Positions 16,859 through 20,580 of a stretch of 20,580 nt of DNA are shown here, piece after piece. This stretch comes from an uncultured Mycoplasmatota bacterium (GTDB taxonomy: Bacteria; Bacillota_I; Bacilli_A; RF39; UBA660), in contig CANSDD010000017.1 in the NCBI GenBank assembly GCA_947645535.1, positions 1 through 20,580 of the forward strand. Direction: 5' to 3'. Within the stretch, counting starts at the first letter, position 1; each line of letters starts with the position of its first letter. The notes under the pieces are model-generated. The model worked only from the letters and a program-made list of their open reading frames with translations. It did not search any database and had not been told where the DNA came from. A program made the translations under genes and the position numbers.

Positions 16859-17375
16859 TGGAAAATATAAAGGAAGAGTTTTAAAAGGATTTAATATAGA
16901 TGGAACAAGGCCAACCATGGATAGAGTAAAAGAATCATTATTTGCAATGATTGGGAAAGAAGTAAAAACAAGTATTTGTTTAGATTTATATGCTGGAAGT
17001 GGTTCTCTTGGAATAGAAGCACTTAGTAACGGAGCACTTTCTTGCATGTTTGTAGATAAGAATAAAATTGCGATTGATACCATAAAAGAAAATACTAAAA
17101 TGATAGATGGAGTGAAAATTTTACAAAGTGATGCTTTTAAAATACATCAAAAAGTAACAGAAACATATAATCTTGTATTCTTAGATCCTCCTTATCATTT
17201 ACATTTAATAGGAAAAACATTATCTTATTTGATGGAAAAAAAATTATTGAAAGAGGGTGCAATTATCATTTGTGAATATGAAGAAGAAGCATTTTCAAAT
17301 GATAATTTTGAAGTTTTAAAAGAACGAAAGTATGGAAGTAAGTGGGTAAAAGTACTAAAATATCAAAAAAAATAA
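16845..17375 (+). CDS. rsmD: 16S rRNA (guanine(966)-N(2))-methyltransferase
   Basis: SAM-dependent methyltransferase of 176 residues, predicted to make m2G966 in 16S rRNA of the small ribosomal subunit. Family features: the N-terminal RIISGKYKGRVLKG, the PTMDRVKESLFAMIG segment, the SAM-binding LDLYAGSGSLGIEALSNGA, and the catalytic DPPY in FLDPPYHLHL. The start must be the TTG at 16845, because no in-frame ATG lies nearby and the family begins with this exact RIISG segment. GAAGTGAAG upstream is a weak ribosome site. A short ORF with a stronger site overlaps the start. In Bacilli coaD normally follows rsmD, but here a peptide-export operon follows. Confidence 0.93.
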   Translation: MRIISGKYKGRVLKGFNIDGTRPTMDRVKESLFAMIGKEVKTSICLDLYAGSGSLGIEALSNGALSCMFVDKNKIAIDTIKENTKMIDGVKILQSDAFKIHQKVTETYNLVFLDPPYHLHLIGKTLSYLMEKKLLKEGAIIICEYEEEAFSNDNFEVLKERKYGSKWVKVLKYQKK

Positions 17376-17404
17376 AAAAGTTTCAAAAAAAATGAAAAAA
17401 ATTT

Positions 17405-17434
17405 AAGGATGCGTAAGGTGATGCACCCTTTTTT
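17405..17434 (+). terminator. Terminator after rsmD
   Basis: AAGGATGC (17405-17412) pairs with GCACCCTT (17423-17430) with one mismatch. An alternative stem is GGTG/CACC around ATG at 17417-17427. Six T follow at 17429-17434. It separates rsmD from the export operon. Confidence 0.7.
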
Positions 17435-17464
17435 GTTGTATGTTATTAGTGAGGAGGTGAGAGT

Positions 17465-19555
17465 ATGAGAAAAAAATATCCCATCGTGAAACAAGAAGAT
17501 AATAAAGATTGTGGTGCAGCCTGTCTTGCTATGATTATTAAATATTATGGTGGGAATATTCCTTATGAAGAGTTAAAAGATGAACTTGGAATTAGTAAAA
17601 ATGGAATTAGTGCTAGTCAATTGGTGAGACTTGCTAAGAAAAGTGGTTTTGAAGCAAAAGGTTTAGAAGGTAACTTAGAAGAATTAGCAGAAGAAAAAAT
17701 CATATTTCCTTGTATTGCACATCTACTATTAAATGAAAGCTATTATCATTATATTGTATTATATGAAATGAATATTAAAAAAAGATATTTCATAGTAGGT
17801 GATCCAACGAAAGGTATTTATAAAATGTCATTTGATGAATTTGAAAAAGTATGGAATCACATCATTTTAGATTTTTATCCTAAAGTCCCTATTATTTATA
17901 TTGAACCAAACCATGTATTAAAAAATAATTTTTTAGAGTTGTTAAAGAAAGAAAAGTCCCCATTTCTTATTATCCTTTTTTTATCGATTATAATTACAAT
18001 TTTTTCTATTTTTTATTCATCTATTGTAGAACACTTTATATCCCTTTTAAATACACACAATGAATATGGATATCTTTACTTTTCAATTTTGTTTTATTTA
18101 CTTTTGATTCTGATTAAAAATGGAAGTAGTTTTATTAGAAATAAGTTATTTTTTCACATTTATGAAAGAATTGATTTTAAATTTATGAAAATGATTTTCC
18201 ATGAAATACTCCATCTTCCTTATCGCTACTACAAAAACCGAACAACAGGAGAAATGATAGCCAGAATTGAAGATATTGGAGTTATTAGATCTTTTCTAGC
18301 GACAGTAATATTATCTTCTATTATGGATTTTCCACTTATTTTCATGAGTAGTATATGTTTATATTTCTTAAGTGAAAAATTATTTATGATTACACTAATT
18401 TCTCTTCTTATTTATGTATTTTTCTATTTCTTTTATCAAAGAAATATTTCAAAGAAAGTAGAACAACTAGAAGAAGAAGGTGCAAGTGTAACTTCCTATA
18501 TGGTTGAATCAATTGGTGGATATGAAAGCTTATTTGGAAGCCATTTAAAAGAAATGGTAGAAAAAAGATTTAGTGATCGCTACTTATCTTATATTGGAAG
18601 TTCAAAAAAATTAGAAATGCTTCAAAATAAATTAGAAAGTTTTAATAGTTTGCTTTATGATTTCACACTTCTATCTATTTTAGCTTTTGGTATTTATTTG
18701 ATTTCTAAAGAAGAAATGAGCATATCATCACTATTGTTATTTCATTCTTTATTTATATACTTCATTGAACCAGTTAGAAGTATTCTTAGAGTAGGTAGAG
18801 AGTGGGAAAAGGTAAAGGTATCGTGGAAGAGATTATCTAATTTATTTCATGAACAAAAAGAAATTGGGATTTATGATGATGAAATGAAAGGAAAAATAGA
18901 ATTTAAAAATGTTGCATTTTCTTATTCTTATCATAACCCTACTTTAAAAAAATTGAGTTTTAATATTCGCACAGGAAGTAAAGTATTACTAGTAGGAGAA
19001 AGTGGGAATGGGAAAAGTACTATTTTGAAACTTTTAATGAAATATTATGAGGTAGAAAGAGATTCTATCTATATAGATGGGATTGATATCAACGATTATA
19101 AGATGGAGGCAATTGATAAGAATATTATTTATGTTTCAATGAAAGAGCAGTTGTTTACAGGAACAATTTATCAAAATATTTTGTGTGGTAAAAAGGCTGA
19201 TAGTCATTATAAAGACATACTGAAATTGACAGAAGTTGAGGAAATTATCAGAAAAAGTCCATTAGGTCATCATTTGATATTGGAAGAAAATGGTGCAAAT
19301 TTATCAGGAGGTGAAAAACAAAGAGTTATTTTAGCACGCACTTTATTGTTACCTTTTAATATTTTGTTATTAGATGAATCTACAAGTCAATTAGATTCTG
19401 ATATGGAACGTCGTATTTTAAAAAGATTATTTGAAAAATATCCAAATAAAACAATTATTATGGTTGCACATAGAGAGAATAATGCTGATTTATTTGACCA
19501 AATGATTGAGATAAAAGATGGGAAAATTAAGAAAGATGTGAAGAAGAATGAATGA
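17465..19555 (+). CDS. Peptidase-containing ABC exporter for double-glycine leader peptides
   Basis: Bacteriocin-type exporter (696 residues) that removes the leader after Gly-Gly and pumps the mature peptide across the membrane, using ATP. Three parts are visible. The N-terminal C39 cysteine peptidase has Q10, catalytic C16 in DCGAAC, H95 in HYIVLY and D113 in GDP. A membrane domain with several hydrophobic helices spans roughly residues 165-430. The nucleotide-binding domain has Walker A GESGNGKST (K517), signature LSGGEKQR (613-620), Walker B LLLDE (D637-E638) and switch H669. All catalytic residues are intact. The ribosome site GAGGAGGTGA (17451-17460) is near perfect. I found no clear promoter in the 30 bases after the rsmD terminator. 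The gene overlaps the next by eight bases. Cognate substrates are encoded 430 bases downstream, so it probably processes those two leader peptides. Confidence 0.95.
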   Translation: MRKKYPIVKQEDNKDCGAACLAMIIKYYGGNIPYEELKDELGISKNGISASQLVRLAKKSGFEAKGLEGNLEELAEEKIIFPCIAHLLLNESYYHYIVLYEMNIKKRYFIVGDPTKGIYKMSFDEFEKVWNHIILDFYPKVPIIYIEPNHVLKNNFLELLKKEKSPFLIILFLSIIITIFSIFYSSIVEHFISLLNTHNEYGYLYFSILFYLLLILIKNGSSFIRNKLFFHIYERIDFKFMKMIFHEILHLPYRYYKNRTTGEMIARIEDIGVIRSFLATVILSSIMDFPLIFMSSICLYFLSEKLFMITLISLLIYVFFYFFYQRNISKKVEQLEEEGASVTSYMVESIGGYESLFGSHLKEMVEKRFSDRYLSYIGSSKKLEMLQNKLESFNSLLYDFTLLSILAFGIYLISKEEMSISSLLLFHSLFIYFIEPVRSILRVGREWEKVKVSWKRLSNLFHEQKEIGIYDDEMKGKIEFKNVAFSYSYHNPTLKKLSFNIRTGSKVLLVGESGNGKSTILKLLMKYYEVERDSIYIDGIDINDYKMEAIDKNIIYVSMKEQLFTGTIYQNILCGKKADSHYKDILKLTEVEEIIRKSPLGHHLILEENGANLSGGEKQRVILARTLLLPFNILLLDESTSQLDSDMERRILKRLFEKYPNKTIIMVAHRENNADLFDQMIEIKDGKIKKDVKKNE

Positions 19556-19988
19556 GAAATATTGGAAAAATAAAACTTGGATTTTAGATACTAAATATCC
19601 ACCTAGAACAAAACTGTATATTGGTTTTATTGTTCTTTTATGTATCATTTTAATTGGAATCATATTTATTTATCATTATCCTATTTATAAAACATTTTAT
19701 GGATATGTAGAGGAAAACGGAAAATATTCTGTAAAAGTAATTGTTCCAATGAATGAAATAGAAGATTTTGAAAGAGCACTAAAGGAAAATAAAAAAATAG
19801 ATCTTTTAAAAGTAGAAAATGAAATAGATATTGTATCTGGCCAAAATGTAGTATATGCGAGTGTGTATGTAGCGATAGATGAAAAATTATTAGTAAAAAA
19901 CAATATTGTGCCAATAAAGTTAAAAGTAAAAGAATTTAGTTTATGGCAAGAATTCAGTAAAAAATGGAAAGAAGGTATGAAGAAATGA
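19548..19988 (+). CDS. Small one-helix accessory protein of the peptide exporter
   Basis: Protein of 146 residues, overlapping the exporter gene by eight bases and the first peptide gene by ATGA. Residues 1-22 are polar and cytoplasmic (TWILDTKYPPRTK), and 23-46 form one strong membrane helix (IGFIVLLCIILIGIIFIYHY). About 100 residues then face outward with beta-like stretches (YGYVEENGKYSVKVIVP, then VPIKLKVKEFSLW). Gram-positive exporters of this class usually have a membrane-fusion partner (LcnD/ComB/HlyD-like) of about 400-470 residues with long coiled coils. This one has the right place, topology and end-piece but lacks the coiled-coil and lipoyl parts. I infer a minimal fusion or adaptor protein. 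An immunity protein is the main alternative. Confidence 0.8.
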   Translation: MNEKYWKNKTWILDTKYPPRTKLYIGFIVLLCIILIGIIFIYHYPIYKTFYGYVEENGKYSVKVIVPMNEIEDFERALKENKKIDLLKVENEIDIVSGQNVVYASVYVAIDEKLLVKNNIVPIKLKVKEFSLWQEFSKKWKEGMKK

Positions 19989-20128
19989 GACATATAGAAA
20001 ATGAAAGATTAGATAAAATTCAAGGTGGTGGAGCACTTAGTGCTGGAGTTGGAATTGCTATTGTAGCAGGGGTTGTATTTTTAATTGGGGTTGTAGATGG
20101 CTTTTTTAGACCACTTAAATGCAACTAA
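19985..20128 (+). CDS. Double-glycine leader peptide 1, hydrophobic core
   Basis: Peptide of 47 residues. The leader MRHIENERLDKIQGG has the C39-recognition pattern L9-x-x-I12-x-G14-G15. Cleavage there leaves a 32-residue core that starts GALSAGVGIAIVAGVVF. The core is almost entirely hydrophobic and glycine-rich, long enough to span a membrane, has GxxxG at G35-G39, and ends in a polar segment with a single Cys (RPLKCN). The ATG at 19985 overlaps the stop of the accessory gene (ATGA), so translation is probably coupled. The leader shares I4, E7, R8, L9, I12, G14 and G15 with the next peptide, and the two genes share the 13-base string ATGAAAGATTAGA. Likely a membrane-acting class IIb-like bacteriocin component. 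A pheromone or holin-like role is less likely. Confidence 0.8.
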   Translation: MRHIENERLDKIQGGGALSAGVGIAIVAGVVFLIGVVDGFFRPLKCN

Positions 20129-20148
20129 TTAGAAAGGAGAATAGAAAC

Positions 20149-20313
20149 ATGGTAGAAATAAATTATGAAAGATTAGAAACAATCAATGGAGGAGCAATTA
20201 ATGGAACACTTATCAATGCATTTGCAAGAGGCGTTAATTCTTTACTAGAATTAGGAAGAAGTTTAGGATCAGCAATTCGAAGAGCAATGGATGGAAAGAT
20301 ATGTCCAGTATAA
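20149..20313 (+). CDS. Double-glycine leader peptide 2, cationic amphipathic core
   Basis: Peptide of 54 residues. The ATG at 20149 is preceded by AGAAAGGAGA at a suitable distance. An in-frame ATG at 20119 would place extra residues before a standard leader and overlaps the preceding gene, so I reject it. The leader MVEINYERLETINGG ends at G14-G15 with L9 and I12 spaced as in peptide 1. The predicted core has 39 residues, net charge about +3, and helix-forming character (NAFARGVNSLLELGRSLGSA), with GxxxG at G36-G40, and ends GKICPV with one Cys. Residues 32-44 resemble part of the next small protein. Together with peptide 1 it fits the two-peptide bacteriocin pattern of one hydrophobic and one cationic partner. 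The pairing is inferred from context. Confidence 0.82.
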   Translation: MVEINYERLETINGGAINGTLINAFARGVNSLLELGRSLGSAIRRAMDGKICPV

Positions 20314-20447
20314 AGAAATATCAGAAAGGTATAAAAGTCACTTTGCTAATATTATCATTACCTTTGGTAGTACCTTTTGTTGGGAGTTGTATTGATATTT
20401 TGTTAAAAGCTGGTAGAATTGTTGGAACAGTGATACGTGTATATTAA
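20301..20447 (+). CDS. Small membrane peptide with the motif of peptide 2, possible immunity or third component
   Basis: Protein of 48 residues starting at the ATG 20301, which overlaps the last 13 bases of peptide 2 in another frame. GGAAAG just upstream can serve as the ribosome site, so translation is probably coupled. It has no double-glycine leader. After a basic N-terminus (MSSIKKYQKGIK) comes one hydrophobic helix (residues 13-31) with a single Cys (C30). The C-terminal LLKAGRIVGTVIR (34-46) then matches LLELGRSLGSAIR of peptide 2 at 7 of 13 positions, including the G-R-x-x-G core. It could be a self-protection peptide that mimics peptide 2, or a third active subunit that uses its own hydrophobic start for export. 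I cannot decide between these. It is the last gene before the terminator. Confidence 0.65.
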   Translation: MSSIKKYQKGIKVTLLILSLPLVVPFVGSCIDILLKAGRIVGTVIRVY

Positions 20448-20448
20448 A

Positions 20449-20470
20449 AAAGGCATCGCAAGATGCTTTT
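20449..20470 (+). terminator. Bidirectional terminator closing the peptide operon
   Basis: AAAGGCATC (20449-20457), loop GCAA, GATGCTTTT (20462-20470): nine pairs with one G-U. T-rich sequence follows on the + strand. On the minus strand six T follow the stem, so it can also end a convergent transcript from the right. Confidence 0.8.
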
Positions 20471-20580
20471 GTTGTTTTGATGAACTTAAGTTTTTTTATC
20501 TTGAAAATTTATAGAATAGTAACCGCTTTTTTTGAATATTTATACCCAAATAGTTACAAAATAAAAAAGAAGAAAAAAAT

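Noticed and set aside
19985..20128. Peptide 1 as a holin or chance hydrophobic ORF
   Set aside because: The leader matches that of peptide 2 at seven spaced positions, and the start is coupled to the exporter operon.
20496..20580. Minus-strand partial frame running off the right edge
   Set aside because: 28 codons open to the edge, followed by a terminator that works on the minus strand, so a convergent gene is possible. The visible residues match nothing I know and are too few to call.

Overview
The window comes from a very AT-rich, anaerobic member of the Bacillota, probably a Bacilli or Mollicutes-like gut lineage. Three things support this. Pyruvate:ferredoxin oxidoreductase indicates anaerobic metabolism. 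A ylbD-ylbE-rsmD block is a Bacilli-type arrangement. Strong AGGAGG-type ribosome sites and extended -10 promoters (TGnTATAAT) recur throughout. TGA is used as a stop and TGG encodes Trp, so the code is standard. All intact genes lie on the + strand. I see no tRNA, rRNA, CRISPR array or complete mobile element.

Layout. (1) 1-2667: a PLP-dependent cysteine synthase followed by cysteinyl-tRNA synthetase, a pair that makes cysteine and then charges it. (2) 2690-3120: the decayed 3' end of an IS200/IS605-type tnpB with a foldable downstream tail. (3) 3163-6904: the pyruvate:ferredoxin oxidoreductase gene with its own promoter, then a 61-residue unknown protein built from two 20-residue repeats, then a terminator. 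(4) 6967-11491: the topoisomerase IV operon parE-parC. ParC carries Phe where the quinolone-contacting Ser usually sits. (5) 11560-12940: a membrane-anchored family 3 glycoside hydrolase. (6) 12941-14206: a gene graveyard holding a minus-strand phosphatase-like C-terminus, a + strand unknown fragment, and a diverged second copy of the hydrolase tail. (7) 14229-16006: a radical SAM enzyme with a long N-terminal region that includes pentapeptide-like repeats. (8) 16087-17434: ylbD, ylbE, a possible 26-codon ORF and rsmD. (9) 17465-20470: a compact peptide-export operon.

The last operon is the best candidate for something new. A C39-peptidase ABC exporter and an unusually small one-helix partner protein overlap each other. 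They are followed by three tiny genes. The first two encode peptides with matching 15-residue double-glycine leaders. The third lacks a leader but repeats the C-terminal motif of the second (LLxxGRx[LV]G[ST]xIR). All three peptides contain a GxxxG motif and exactly one cysteine. I read this as an undescribed multi-peptide bacteriocin or signalling-peptide locus, with the third product acting as an extra component or as the immunity protein. That role is inference. The locus sits where coaD usually follows rsmD in Bacilli.
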